A stretch of DNA of 64,000 nt from Mesocentrotus franciscanus (GCA_037976565.1 CP137670.1:11556600-11620599); one strand, 5' to 3'. Positions 1-12,354 are shown, numbered from the stretch's first letter. The notes: generated by a model from the letters alone, not told the origin. Translations and numbers: made by a program.

Positions 1-96
1 CAAACTGTTGAGTGTCACATGATAGCTTCTCAGCCAATAGGATGCTCTCTAGCTAATATCATATCATACCCAATTGATTTATTATTCATTTTACAG

Positions 97-386
97 TACT
101 GTCAATGAAATGGAGTTCCTGAAGCTGGCCCAGGATATTGATCCATCTTACTACTACGATGTAGGGATATCTCTAGGGTTCTCCCATGCTCAGCTAAAGG
201 CGAAGCTGATTGAGAATGGGCAGAATTTCAAAAATGCCTTTATGGACATCTTTATGAAATGGAATGTCAAGCAGCAACCTCCACACTCAAACAAACGACA
301 GCTTTTGGCAGACAAACTACGAGAGATTGACTTGGGTGGCCTATCTGACAGATTAGCCAATGGACCTCCAATTCCAAACAGCACAG
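97..386 (+). CDS. NLR-A Death-domain exon
   Basis: The exon encodes about 96 residues of a six-helix Death-fold domain, which in NLR proteins recruits other Death-domain adaptors. It follows a TTTTACAG acceptor and ends at ACAG|GTAAGC. It starts at codon position 3 and ends at codon position 1, matching the 3911 exon. Family-like stretches are EFLKLAQDID, DVGISLGFSHAQL, NFKNAFMDIFMKWN and LADKLREIDLGGLSDRL. The copy at 41556 is nearly identical but carries a 1-nt deletion. The domain is interrupted by no stop. The name rests on pattern recognition and on the NACHT/LRR exons downstream; a CARD or another Death-fold member is the alternative. Confidence 0.8.
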
Positions 387-1959
387 GTAAGCGGATACCA
401 GAAGACATAGAAAACCATTCATATATCTGCCAGCCCTTGTTTATTTAATTTTGAAAGAGCATGCTAGTGGTCTGCAAAGTAGACACAAAAATGACAGGAG
501 CTGGCATGAAGTCCACTTTCAACACAATTATCCAATTTCTCAAGGTTCAGCCACTTCTCTCGCAAACATGATCTGTTAACAATAAACATCACAATCATGT
601 TGATCATTATTGTTGAATGATCATATGACGTATCAAACATCAAACAATGGAAACAATATGTTTACTTTGTTAAAAGCGTTTATTCAAACGAGCTAAAATC
701 TAGTTCGCGTAAAATATATAAAACAATTTACAGTCGAAAACTGAAGTCTATTTCTATAGCGAAAGACTGCCGCTTGTTACATCATTATACATGACAATAA
801 ACACTTTCAGCACACATAACAATATTATAAGTAAAGTGGTTAGTCTATTTCTATAGCGGAAGACTGCCGCTCATATTCAAATTACATAGTACATTATACA
901 AACTGTCCTTCCAGCGGAGGTGCGAGATTCGTCGACGATATCGTACTCAAATTTAGTCGAAAGACAATATTCAAAGAAACAATTGGTAGCTAGGCCTACT
1001 TGGTAGATCATAGACGTCAGTGATCATAGAACAGTTCAAAAATGAATGATGAATGAAAGTCAAGAATCGGCGATGTAGATCGGATGCGGAGTTCATATTT
1101 AGCGATGGTGAAACTCGGTATAGAGTTCAACGTCGATAAAGTCATCATTAGTCGGAGTCAGGATCAGACCTGCAAACGACGAAACGCACATCGAAGACGA
1201 AGAAGGTAAAAAGGAGGTTCTTACCTTCAATCAAAGTTCGACGTCGACGGTGTTCAAAGACAGAACAAAAGTCGATAATGCCAATATCCTATTTATTATT
1301 AGAGTTCGCAACAAACTTCAAAGTTCAAACGCCAAAACGGAGGTCGACGACGAACACATGGTGATGTTGATGTATTGGTGAAGATGACGGTAAAGAACGA
1401 CGGCGATATGGAAACTACTCATTTGTCATTTGTCTGTAATTTAAAAAAGAAAATTTTGAATTAGAGTCTATTACAAAAACAAATATGAATATCAACAACT
1501 GTCAGCATGAAATCACACAGTCACAGAGGCAGACACGACATCGATTAGCTTAATTCGTTAATTTGCTCATTTCATTTCATTTTCATTTTATTTTATTTCA
1601 ACACGGATTACTTGCTTCAGCCAATGGCTGTTCTTCTGCAAAATATATACAATTCAAATTAAGACGCAATACAAATTAAACAATTATAACAGTAAAAGAA
1701 TAGCGGATTAAAAATCAATTGAATAAAATATAATGAAAATAATTGTAACGAGCGTGATGAGCAACATAATATGAATAATAAATACATATATAAAATGATA
1801 TAAATTAAAGTAAAATGTAAGTTAAAGTTAGGAATTGAGAAAATCAAAAATTGATATATATTTAAATGAGCAAACTGGCAAACATTGATTATAACTATAT
1901 TGAATAGGCAGCTAGTGTGATTGCACAGCATATTGCACAGATTGCGAACAGGAGGCATA

Positions 1960-2085
1960 ACAGAGAGAGAGATAGATAGAAAGATAGAGAGAGAGAGAAA
2001 AAAAGAGAGATGTGAGGAAGAGAGAGAGAGAGAGAAGAAGAGAGAGAGAGAGTTAGAGAGAGAGAGAGAGATGGAGAAAAGGAGC
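1960..2085. repeat. GA-rich simple repeat
   Basis: This is an imperfect (GA)n tract with short AAAA and GATA interruptions. Reading frames on both strands through it are low-complexity (Arg/Glu or Ser/Leu) and are not credible genes. Confidence 0.9.
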
Positions 2086-3274
2086 CAATACATGAATACA
2101 ATACTATCTCACTCTACTGTCCAATTTGAAACTGTAAAAGCTCAAAGCTTTTACATCGTTAGGCGCGCATCATTCCATGCTGGGTTTTTATGCAGTATTC
2201 TATTCATTTTCTAAAAAGAATAAAACATTCAATCCTGCGAACAATGACACTACTCACAGCAGAGTTAATGTCTATGTAAATGGACAAATTTTGCTTTGAA
2301 TGATATGCCCCATAAACCCATCAAGACCCTACATCAAATTACGTACATGGGATCATATACATGTTCATCTTATCCTATCGGAATTAGGTGTTTTAAGTCC
2401 CAGTTTACAATGTCATAAATAACTATATCTAGACATCGACTAGATCTATGTACATATTGTAAATAAAGTAGATGATTCTAAAACTTACCCATACTGTTGT
2501 AGATTAGCAGGGAAAAAACACGTATTGAGCATGGTTTGCAGATCGAAAACACCAAGAACTCACGAGGCATCAAGCTGCATTGTGAATAGTGCACGTAGTA
2601 CTAGCTAGCTGCATGTAGACAGTATACACTGCAATGCACTGTATGATACAGCGATCCTTCGGCACATTGCCATTCATAAAATGCGGGAATGCGCACAATG
2701 GCTGCAAGGGCTGGTTGTGTGTGTAGTGATCAGATGAATACATGTAGCTGTGTGCGCTAGCTCTGTTGGTTTGGGGCTTGTAGGTATATAGTCTTGACTA
2801 GTGCATGCAGACCTTCTTTATGGTATTTCAAGCTGTTGCACAATTTCTAAATTTACACACCATTGATAAATGGTCAAACTGAAGTTGAGAGTTTTCCACT
2901 CCTGTTTTCCCCTAATAACAACTGCACAATTAGTCTTAAACTATATTAATGCATTTCTTAATATATAATACATTTTAGTCAGATTCCTAGCTGTACTCTT
3001 TAATTGTCAGTTTTTCATTTCAACTAAAATCTGATTAGAAAACTAAAGGACTATGAAATTACATGAAGGTACTGGATACACGCGATATCATTTTTTTTAA
3101 TTATTTTTTTTTTGTTTCTACGATTCTTATAACTTTTTGAATATTTGTTTACATGGTACATGTTATTTGAACGCATGATCAATCAAAAAAACAAAAACAA
3201 AAAAACATATTTGTTTCCCCGTGAATTAATTGCAAACAAAAGGAGAGAAATACATGTATGCTAATACAATACAG

Positions 3275-3510
3275 CCATGGTACTGAACCATGGTTAGAAC
3301 CATACAAACATGGTATTGAACCATACAACTGGCAATGTACCATGTAAAAATTTAGAAGTACCATGGTATACCACGGTATACCATTGTACTTGTTCTATAA
3401 CCATGGTATTACCATGGTACTTGCATGGTAGTACCATGGTAAGGGACGAGAACCATGGGTACCATAGAGTACCATGGTTATACCATGGTTTTACCATGGC
3501 TACCATGGTA
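3275..3510. repeat. Palindromic CCATGG/TACCATGGTA array
   Basis: The hexamer CCATGG occurs eleven times in about 235 bases, mostly inside longer palindromes such as TACCATGGTA, with irregular spacing. Every unit is its own reverse complement, so the strand can fold many ways. It is absent from the matching intron of the second NLR copy. Confidence 0.85.
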
Positions 3511-3910
3511 CATTTTTATAAGGGTAACAGTGAAGTCAGTTTTTACCATTGAGATAGGGAGTGTATGCTCTGTGTTCTATACATTTGTCACAGTTTACAG
3601 AAGTGTCAAATTGTATCAGTCCCATGCATGTTTTTATGATTTATAACTCTGCATTTCTGAAATGTCCTAGGAAAAATTATTCCAGTGATATTCATGTACA
3701 AGTACATGTATACATACGTTGCCTTTAAATGCCCTTAAAATTGAATGAAGTCATATAAATTCAGACAAACTTGTAGGACTTTGTGTCTTAAAGTGCATGC
3801 ACCTAGTCGTAGGTCAAACTATCAGCCTCGGGCCTTTACAATCTTTTCAGATGTATACAAATATGTTTTACGTATAATCATGTGAATATGGATTATCTAT
3901 GTATTTTTAG

Positions 3911-5700
3911 GAGGGCCACCAAGACTGCTCGAACCACAGACCAAACCTCCTTCAGCTGAATTTCAGACCAAACCACTTTCTCCTGAACTGGTTGAGAGTT
4001 GTGCAAATGATTTCAAGTTCAAGTACAGGTCAACTGTTTGTAAGATCAGAGCTGATCCTCTCAACCCTGCTTCCATTGTGCAGTTTGAAGATTTGCATAC
4101 TAATCTCGTCTTACAAGAAGAACATGGGACAGAGAAGCGATTGCTAGATTACAATGATATCCTTGATCTCAAAGTCAATGGAGAGTTCCCCAAGCGGATC
4201 ATGGTTCAGGGAGAGGCAGGGGCTGGAAAAACTACATTCTGTGCTAAGATTGCCTGGGACTGGATTGAAGGGAGGCATTTCAGTCACTTTGTGTGGGTCT
4301 TGATTGTTCCTCTACGTGAATTTAAGCGACACACTATTGGCCAGATTGCAAAGTCTTATCTGGCCAAAAACAATCCTGCAACGGTTTCTCAGATTACAGA
4401 GTATATCCGGTCAAATCCTGACAAGGTATTCATCGCATTCGATGGGCTAGACGAAGTCAGTGGCAAAATCATGAAGACAGAATCTTGTGAATCACAGCCT
4501 ACTGATCAAATGCAACTTCAGCCATCACAGCCAAGTGCCACCTCCTCAGAGGCATGTGGAAGCTCATCTGAGACTGGTGATATTGGACTTGTAGATATTC
4601 TTCGTTCAGATCAACTTGCCTCTTGCCCAGTCTTGGTGACCACTCGCCCATGGAGAGCAGTAGAGATAAGATCAGATGGTGATCTAACAAAGCTCTACAC
4701 ATTCATTCATGTTGAGGGTTTCAACAGAGAGAATTTGTCAGTTTACATTCACAAATACTTTCCAAAGAATGATGATAAAGCAAATCAGCTTATCCAGTTC
4801 ATCGGTGAGAGTGATGTTCTATCTGAAAACATGGCCCACTATCCTATATATGTAGCCATGTTGTGTCTTATGTGGAAAGAGCTTGACAAGCAAAAACTAA
4901 AGGAAATGAAATCACTGAAAACTTTTTCTCAGATATTCAAAGAAATCATTGCCTTTCTAAAAGAACATTATGCTCAGAAAGAAGTGAAGAAAGTAGGCAT
5001 CCCTTCACTTATTGCCCATTTGAAAAAAATTGATGAGGATCTTGTACCGATTGCCAAACAGGCCCTCAATGGTCTGCTAGAAAATACCTTGGTTTTCGAT
5101 GACGATAATTACGACATATGCCCAGAATCCAAGGACACTGCGTGTCGGGTCGGGATTTTGTCTCAGGAGGAGAGAATTGCCACTAACATGGATACACTTG
5201 AGAGGCCTTCTCATGTGCAATTGCCAGTCTTCTTCCCTCACAAACTGTTTCAGGAGTACATGGCTGGAGTACATCTTGCTTCCCTATATGAATCAGATCG
5301 TAATGAATTCAACAGGCTGATTGAGCAAGTAGTGCTGCCAAGGAAGGAAGAGTTTAGGTATCTCCTGTACTTTACTGTGTCACAGAACAAAAGTATTGCA
5401 ACCCATGTTCTGAACTCTATGCTTCAGGGACTAACGAAGTTATTTGACAACGATGTAGGTAGAGAGCTACCTTTCATTGTTGGTGAAGGTGTATTATTTC
5501 TAAATCAGGATACTCAGGACCTAGCTGTACATTTAGGTGGAGAGTTGTCTTTCATTGTTGATGTAGCCTTTGAGAGTCTGGACCCAGATGTAGCAGCCTT
5601 GGTAAAGGACAGGGTTTCATCAGTGGAGATTGTGCTGGGCATATCCATAGAAATGACAGCACATACTGTAGCTGGGTATGCATTCATTGGTCCACATGTG
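3911..5700 (+). CDS. NLR-A NACHT ATPase exon
   Basis: One large exon of about 596 codons encodes the nucleotide-binding oligomerization (NACHT) module and the helical region after it. In order it holds a Pro-rich linker, Walker A (GEAGAGKTT, nt 4210-4236), Walker B with the extended acidic DGLDE box (nt 4426-4458), a Ser/Gln-rich insert (about 4460-4590), the sensor-1-like VLVTTRPWRA, and the post-NACHT FPHKLFQEYMAG segment. In this family ATP binding drives receptor oligomerization in the cytosol. The acceptor is TTTTTAG|GAGGG and the donor GTG|GTAAGT, leaving phase 0, the phase of every LRR exon downstream. There is no exon-internal stop. The translation runs in frame upstream of any ATG, so the exon is internal. 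Confidence 0.92.
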
Positions 5701-6670
5701 GTAAGTTTGATCATAGTTTAATAAACAAAATTATTTCATCAATTTCTGTACAAACTTTTACTTGTATGTCTTTTGCAATTTTCGTATAGTACAAGAGTAT
5801 AATCATGGAAGGATGCATAAAGGAGGTTTAAACAGTAATACTTTTAAAACTTCAACTGCAATCGGAAAATAATATGCATGCAATTGATGTCCGTATTTGT
5901 ATTTCTTTGAGCAGCAGATTAATAAAGCGATTAGCTGATCCTAGGTACACAACACGCAGTATTAAGGCACACGTCAATACGCATGTATGGTTTTCCATAT
6001 ATACTTTGGCCTATATGGCTAGCTTGCATGCTTACATACATATAGTGCGATACATTGTGATGCAGGATATAAAATGGCATCTAAAACGTCCCGCTTGACA
6101 GATTTTCAAAATCAGCTATGAGATACCCCGATCGAGTCTGGCCATCCAGAAAATATTTGCAAAATTTCAAGATTTAAAAAAAAAATCGAAGTGGCAAACA
6201 TTAGTCTGAAAATTGACGTCATGGCCGATACGTGTTTAATACAATTTGGCATAAATTCTTGAAATCCAAATTGCGACCTGCTTCTAATTTCGATTTACTC
6301 AAAATTTTCTGAGTGGACATGTACTGTGTATGGATGGTATCATTTGAAGGGGCATTTCATTGCGGTCATTCTTACCCCATTGTCATCCAAGCTAATGTAC
6401 TACAAGCATGTCACGCATTGTAATGTGATGCATATAGCAAATTCAGCATTAAAAAAATTAACCTTGTGATGATCAACGTCATGAAATTTTACCAAACTTG
6501 GCAGGCAGTTGTCAAGTAGGTTGATACACATGTCTACAAAGTTTCATAGACCTAGGTATAAAGTTCGCGAATTGAGCACATGTTGAAGTTATTTAAGAAT
6601 TTTCCTGAAAAGTATGGTTTTCAAGAGCAATTTTTTGCAAAGTCGGTCAGTGGTAAGGTGCATGCTTTAT
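5701..6670 (+). other. Intron sequence, nothing recognised
   Basis: The first roughly 130 bases resemble the same intron in NLR-B (45331-45410). The remainder is AT-rich with no coding signal, tRNA-like box or clear repeat boundary that I can support. Confidence 0.5.
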
Positions 6671-7209
6671 CCCCTCGCCGACGAAGTCGGAGGGGATGTA
6701 GTAACGCTTCCGTTCGTCCGTCCGTCCGTTCGTAGCACATCTAGTTTCCGTTCAATAACTTAAGTCATGTTTGACGGATTTTAATGGAATTTGATATGAT
6801 GGTACATACACTGTTGGTCATAAAGTTGGAATATTTTTTTAACCCCAATATATGGAATTATTTTTGACAATGATTTATTCCTAATAGATCTACATAATAG
6901 TATACATTCTCAGATTTTATTGAATAATAATTTGCGATTGTTTGTTTTGCCTGACTGCTAAAGCATGTGTATGCTACGATGCTTATCAACTAGGGGACCT
7001 ACGCCCTTAAGTTCGATTACGGAGTATATAGGTCAAAGGTCATAGCTCGTTAAATACGCGAAAATAACTAATTATATATATGCGAAAATGTGGTTTTCAT
7101 TCAATAACGTAAGTAATGTTGTTGAGTATGTACGTCCAGGCGCGCCGGAAGCAGTTTGGGATTGGGGGCAAACATTCCAGGGGGCTCACCTTTCAGGGGC
7201 AGTGGCGTA

Positions 7210-8200
7210 ATGAGAAAAAAGGTCAAGGGGCGGAGCCCCCGGAAACTCTGGGGTTTTAGGCAGTAAATTACGGTCAGATAAGCATATTTAGATACCTTAT
7301 TTTTGACACTGGCAGGTCACTAATTGGCGTGGGGTCCAGGGGGCTAAGCCCTTACGAAGCTCAGGGGTTTTAGGCACTTAATTATGGTCAGATGAGCATT
7401 CAGGGGCCCGTCTTAGGGCCTCTGGAGGGGTCCAGGGGGCGGAGCCCCCGGAAGCTCAGGGGTTTTAGGCATTTAATTACCGTAAGATGAGCATATTTTG
7501 ATACCTTATTTGTGACACTGGCAGGTTACTAATTGGCGGGGGGTCCAGAGGGCTGAGCCCCTTGAAGCTCAGGGGTTTTAGGCATTTAATTACGGTCAGA
7601 TGAGCATCCAGAGGCACTCATTATAGGGCTTTTGGTGGGGTCCAGGGGGCAGAGCCCCCGGAAGCTCAGGGGGTTTAGGTATTAAATTACGGTCAGATGA
7701 GCATCCAGGGACCTTCCTTAGGGCTTTTGGTGGGGTCTAGGGGGCAGAGCCCCCGGAAGCTCAGGGGTTTAAGGTATTAAATTACGGTCAGATGAGCATT
7801 CAGGGGCCCTCCTCAGGGCTTTTGGTGGGGTCCAGGGGGCAGAGCCCCCGGAAGCTCAGGGGTTTTAGGTATTAAATTACGGTCAGATGAGCATCCAGGA
7901 GCCCTCTTTAGGGCTTTTGATGGGGTACAGGGGGCAGAGCCCCCGGAAGCTCAGGGGGTTTAGGTATTAAATTACGGTCAGATGAGCATCCAGGAGCCCT
8001 CTTTAGGGCTTTTGGTGGGGTCTAGGGGGCAGAGCCCCCGGAAGCTTAGGGGTTTTAGATATTTAATTACGGTCAGATGAGCATCCAGAGGCCCGCCTTA
8101 GGGCCCTTGGTGGGGTCCAGGGGGTGGAGCCCCCGTAAGCTCAGGGGTTTTAGGCAGTTAATTACGGTCAGATGAGCATAATTTTATACCTCATTTTGTG
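7210..8200. repeat. Minisatellite, period about 95-110 bp
   Basis: About ten tandem units each contain GGAGCCCCCGGAAGCTCAGG, a TTTTAGG(T/C)A spacer, and TTACGGTCAGATGAGCAT. The short palindromic core GGGGGC...GCCCCC could form a small hairpin in each unit. It is contained within the hAT-like element. Confidence 0.9.
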
Positions 8201-8409
8201 ACACCGGCAGCTGAGAAAAAATCCGGGAAAATCATATCATTTTAGCAACATTTGTATATAACTGGTATCGAATAAGAAATAAACCACGTTTGAATTTTAT
8301 TTGGGGGGTAACTGCCCCCCCCCCCCATCAGTACGCCAGTGTTCAGGGGCTCATGTCTTTTCACTCGTATAATAAAAGAAACACACGCTTTCCGTCCTCT
8401 CACAATATT

Positions 8410-9270
8410 AGGGACTTTTAGATTTGCACGACGAGAACGTGGACTGCCACGTGTGACATTAGGGGTTTTTCGTTTTACACGACGAGAACGTGGACCGCCA
8501 CGTGTGACATCCTTTTATAATGTGACGTCCTTTTAAGGCACTGCCGGGCATGGCCCAGTGCCTTAAAGGTACTATGTCCCATTTGCAGGCCAAAAAATGA
8601 AAAGGTTAAATTCCAACGGCATTTGAAAGACAATACTAATTTAGAACTTCTCTATAAAAAAAGGGGCTTGAAAATGTCTTTAAGTGGGAAAATAACGACT
8701 ATTAGTTGTCGAATCGACTTAGGAGCTATAGAGCCAGTAAGTAATAGTCTGATTTTTCAGACCATTGTACCGAATGGTCGTACGTTTTATGCTGCGCAAA
8801 GATTCAATCAGTTTAATTTTGGCCATTACAAGAAGTGGGTTATTGATGTAGACAAATGCTCATGTACCCTTTACAGCTCATTTTATGTATGTTATTACCA
8901 AAGATGAAAAAGCCAGTCAGTCACTCAATAGTGTCTGACAGTGAAGTCTAGCAAGTAAACGGGTTTCCTTGCATAATTTGAATATTAGGACACTGCTAAC
9001 GTTTAAATTTCACAGATAGGACATACATGACATATTTATAATTCCTGCAAAGTTCTACAGAATTTGATGTTGGCTGCAAAAGGGACATAGTATCTTTAAC
9101 ACAATGTCACACGCGGCAGTCCACGTTCTCGTCGTGTAAAACGAAAACCCTCTAGTAATGTGTGGCAGTGCCTGGCAGTGCCTTAAAAGGAAGTCACATT
9201 GCCTTACAAGGACCGTCACACGTTGCAGTCCACTATGTCAACGTGCAAATCTATAACTCCCTATTTCCAC
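8410..9270. repeat. Foldback element hosting a nested insertion
   Basis: The left arm holds two copies of ACGAGAACGTGGAC-GCCACGTGTGAC. The right arm, near 9105-9270, holds the inverse motif (GCAGTCCACGTTCTCGTCGTG) together with the inverse of CCTTTTAAGGCACTGCC. The loop is occupied by the TTAA-flanked element at 8567-9095. The outer boundary is uncertain by tens of bases. Confidence 0.65.
8567..9095 (+). mobile_element. 529-bp TTAA-flanked element, copy 1
   Basis: Terminal inverted repeats begin AGGTACTATGTCCC and, at the other end, AGATACTATGTCCC. TTAA lies on both sides (8563-8566 and 9096-9099). Two inverted copies of exactly the same length occur at 56453 and 57593. TTAA target use fits piggyBac-type or Kolobok-type transposition, but the terminus is not a typical piggyBac CCC. 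A 94-codon frame inside is discussed under rejected items. Confidence 0.8.
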
Positions 9271-9670
9271 GATATGCGCGTAACGCTATTATAAAATCCT
9301 CCACTAATTGTTAAATATAGGGGCATGAGGAATGTTTAAGAAGTTTAATTCCTGTTTTCTCTCCTTTTCTTTGAATGGAATGTAATTTTGATGTGATTCA
9401 ATTCATTTTTTTTTTTTTTTTTTTTTTTGGGGGTTAAAAATACACTATTTTTACTCCTTTACTGCTGATTTTTTCGGGGCTTTAGGGGCGAAAATGCGTT
9501 TTGCCCCCCACTTTTTGGTTGGGGCGACTGCCCCCCTGCCCCCTCCCCACTTCCGGCGCCTATGTGTACGTCAAAGGTTATAGCTCATTGAATTTCCAAA
9601 AATTGCTAAAAAATACATGCATGTAGGCCATTTGTACCCGGCGAGGGGATCTTACGCTTTGCGTTGATTT

Positions 9671-10811
9671 GTTTTATTTATTTTTGGGGCTAAAAAGAGT
9701 ACATCTTGAAGTATCTAAATAAAAAAAGGTACTGCTTAAGCCAGGCATGGTGGAGCTATGGCCAAATAAACACATCCATTTCAGAACTTTAGAGGATGTT
9801 ATCTATATCATGCGTGATCATTGATGTGTGAAATTCAGCAGAAACGTGTGGAATGCAAAGATAAAGATGCTACAAAGTTGTGTTAACATTTCTTTTTCAT
9901 TGATCAATATTTAAAGAATTTTAGCGATTCTTGAAAGAGTCGAATTTGGACTTAAATTTAGAGTATGTGAAGATGGCATTTTGAAGGTCCATTTGTCAAA
10001 GAAGAGTAACTTTGTACTATCTAGAGTAATTTGTTAGAAGTCTTTAGCATCTAGGATAGTGGAGAAAGGTAGGCTGAAAGAAAAGCATAAAAACGGACCC
10101 GAAATGGTCGAAATAGCGCCTATAGACGGTCGGTTTTAGTGCACACGATGGGATGGTAAAGAATATACAGGAAAAATCTGAAAGGAATTGGGATAGAGAA
10201 AGGGACCTGATTAGGAATAACTGCGTGATTTAGGTGGAAGAGGAATAAGAAATAGAATTCAGAACGCACACATTTACAAGGTATATATTGACGAGGACGG
10301 CAATGCAATTACATGTACATTGAAGCTACATGTATATGTACTGGCACGTGCATATATATAGGTGCATCTATACCTTTTAGATGAGATAAAATTGGGGGAA
10401 AGGGAACTTCATCAATAGTTAGCACATTTTCATCCCTTCCAGAAAAATATGGCAAATTGAAATCCAAATTCTTGGTTTATAAATGTTTAACAACGCAGAA
10501 AGGAATTTGTTTGATATTCTTTGCCCTGTGTAACATTGTTGTTATTGATATGAATCGTATTGAAGCACAGTTAGAATTTGATAGTATTTGCAGCTAGGGC
10601 ATTTGCAACTCTTAAAGGCATCGTTTAACAATGTTAAATCTGAGATGCATGGCCCTACATGTTATCAGTGTCTGTGATATGGTGTAATATTGAAGCCCTA
10701 AATTCAAAATGATCAAGAAGTGCCTCAAAAAAGTAAAAATCTTTGAATGACCGGTTTTACCATACCCGTAAATCTCCGTGTATAATACGCACCTGTGTAT
10801 AAGACGCACCC

Positions 10812-10842
<31 letters not shown>

Positions 10843-12198
10843 TGGATTTTTGCTTTTTTGCCGACTCCGTAGCAAGCCTGGTCCGTACGTTCGAAAACCC
10901 CAGCGGGGAAGGACCTTCATTTTGCTACGAGGCGAAGTTGAAGGTGAACTTGTCACAAATAATAGTAACAATGTCATTTTCAAAACTAAAGATGACAGAC
11001 AAATTTTCCTCCGAGTCCAAACAGAAATTCGGGACATAGGCTAGTTTGGATCTAATTTTCAAGTGGTTAGTCGACATCCAGTGTGTGAGTGAGCTGGGAT
11101 CATGCTGGTGCTCTTCCGGGCACGGCTGAGCGTCGGCCGGCACAGTGCTAGGTTAAGGGGCATAAATCGAGACTTCAAAAAACACAAAAAACTCTCTTCC
11201 CTTCAAATTAGCAACGTACACCCTGTAGGTTTACTTCAAATAGCAGATCCTACTCTTTATTCTTATTATGCAATTTATGTTGAGACACAGAGATGGTCGA
11301 AAACCACTAAAATGTAGTATTTTGAGGACTCAAAATATCCTGTACCTGGTTATAAGACGCACCCACGACTTTTGATTTTTTCCGGCGGAAAAAAGGGTGC
11401 GTCTTATACACAGATATTTACGGTACTCATTTTCCCCAACAGACTGTAGTGTTAAAAAACCGTTAGGAAAACAGAACAATTGATTTCGATTACCAATCAT
11501 AAATATCTTGATAATGAGACAGGCGATCGGCTTGTAAAAGTCATGGGGTTCCTGACTGACCTAAAGGTTTATAATTATCATTGCAGCATGTCTTGAGCTA
11601 CTAAATGCAGGAATCTGTTTCAGAATCTGAGACAATGTTACCGAGTCACTTTAACAGACATGACTACTGTAGTATTTAGATCAATTCATCCTATCTTCTG
11701 CTTTACTCTCCCTTGGTAAGACTGAATTCATGTACATGTGCTCATGCAGGGGTATCAACATTTTACTTCTTTTCTCCTTTGCGAGCCTAGATTTTTGCTT
11801 CGTATCCGCCCTTTCAATTTAGTGTTCCTAGTAACATTTATAAATGATTAAGGTATGAGGCACCAGATGGTGTGAACGTAAATAATCTCCTTTGAATCCT
11901 GTTCTTACACAATTATACTCTCCTTTTATTTAGTTTAAGGATTCTCTGTTTAGTACGTACATGGTAAACTATAAAAATAAGATATTCCTACCGCTGCAAA
12001 AATAGGAATTTGATATGAAATGTCATGGCAATATTTCTTCAGCCTGTACCCTTATTATTTCTCTTTCCCTCTTACTCTCTGTAGTTCTAGCAGCACATCT
12101 AGGGCAACCGCTCATGTAGGCTACACATATATGCCTAACATCCAAGTAAACGTCTATATTCTGCATCCCATTAGTAATCACTTTGTCATTTTATCCAG
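9671..12198 (+). other. NLR-A intron, paralogous to 46860-48594
   Basis: No exon is recognised. From about 10186 onward, blocks such as GAGAAAGGGACCTGATTAGG and the stretch 11690-12198 match the NLR-B intron, showing that the duplication spans this intron. The element at 10765-11423 is present only in NLR-A. Confidence 0.65.
10765..11423. mobile_element. Inverted-repeat element with TA flanks
   Basis: The ends are CCCGTAAATCTCCGTGTATA and the inverse (…TATACACAGATATTTACGG), each carrying ATAAGACGCACC. A TA dinucleotide lies immediately outside both ends. This fits a Tc1/mariner-type nonautonomous element. Part of the interior is (TA)n. The matching NLR-B intron appears to lack it. Confidence 0.65.
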
Positions 12199-12354
12199 GT
12201 TAAACTCTGTATCGACAGAGATTGTGAACTTACTGTGTCACTTGATGTTGCAGAGATGATATGCTCCATGCAATCCTTGAAGGAAGTTTCTCTTCTAGGT
12301 GCATTCCATCATCGTTTTTTCGCAACACTTGCAAAGAAAGGAAAAGAATCAAAG
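12199..12354 (+). CDS. NLR-A first LRR exon
   Basis: This is a 52-codon phase-0 exon after TTTTATCCAG and before AAAG|GTGAGC. The translation has the LRR-type spacing LTVSLDVAEMICSM-SLKEVSLLGAF followed by a basic end (KKGKES). The NLR-B exon at 48595 has the same length, and its flanking introns also match. LRRs in this family form the ligand-sensing C-terminal solenoid. The exon is inferred from splice sites and paralogy. Confidence 0.75.

Larger units (their letters stand above)
387..3910 (+). other. NLR-A intron between Death and NACHT exons
   Basis: No gene is seen. A direct repeat containing TCTATTTCTATAGCG lies near 747 and 845. GA-rich and CCATGG repeats are listed separately. The last roughly 360 bases (3550-3910) align with 42970-43552 in the second copy, so the segmental duplication includes this part. 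The paralogous intron is only 1.7 kb and lacks the GA and CCATGG repeats. Confidence 0.7.
7137..9564. mobile_element. Nonautonomous hAT-like element with 8-bp target duplication
   Basis: The ends are CAGGCGCGCCGGAAG and, inverted, CATAGGCGCCGGAAG. They are flanked by the 8-bp direct repeat TGTACGTC at 7129-7136 and 9565-9572. The CAG terminus and 8-bp duplication fit the hAT superfamily. No transposase is present; the interior is a minisatellite plus nested elements. The assignment is by termini only. Confidence 0.7.
6671..9670. repeat. Composite dispersed repeat bounded by GGCGAGGGG motifs
   Basis: It begins with the hairpin CCCCTCGCCGACGAAGTCGG followed by a (CCGT)-like tract, and ends with a GGCGAGGGGATCTTACGC-type motif. 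Inside are units containing GTTTGACGGATTTTAATG and GTCAAAGGTCATAGCTC, the same family that forms the 56268-57540 array. A near-identical terminus occurs at about 58762-58795. It is interrupted by the element at 7137-9564. Confidence 0.7.

Noticed and set aside
1659..2214. ORFs through the GA-rich tract on both strands
   Set aside because: Low-complexity translation of a simple repeat, with no coding signal outside it.
5077..5320. Overlapping short frames inside the NACHT exons, both strands (also near 44716 and 45063)
   Set aside because: These are shadows of the strongly supported NACHT frame.
5780..5830. Possible small exon after the NACHT exon (TACAAGAGTATAATCATGG, with TACAACAGTATAATTATGG at 45381)
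   Set aside because: It is conserved between the copies and follows an AG, but no donor in compatible phase is clear; simple paralogy of the intron explains it.
8623..8907. 94-codon frame in the 529-bp element, also open in copy 3 (57781-58065, minus)
   Set aside because: The frame starts at TTG in copy 1, is broken in copy 2, and the changes between copies are largely amino-acid replacing. This is what shared descent of non-coding DNA gives, and no known domain is visible.
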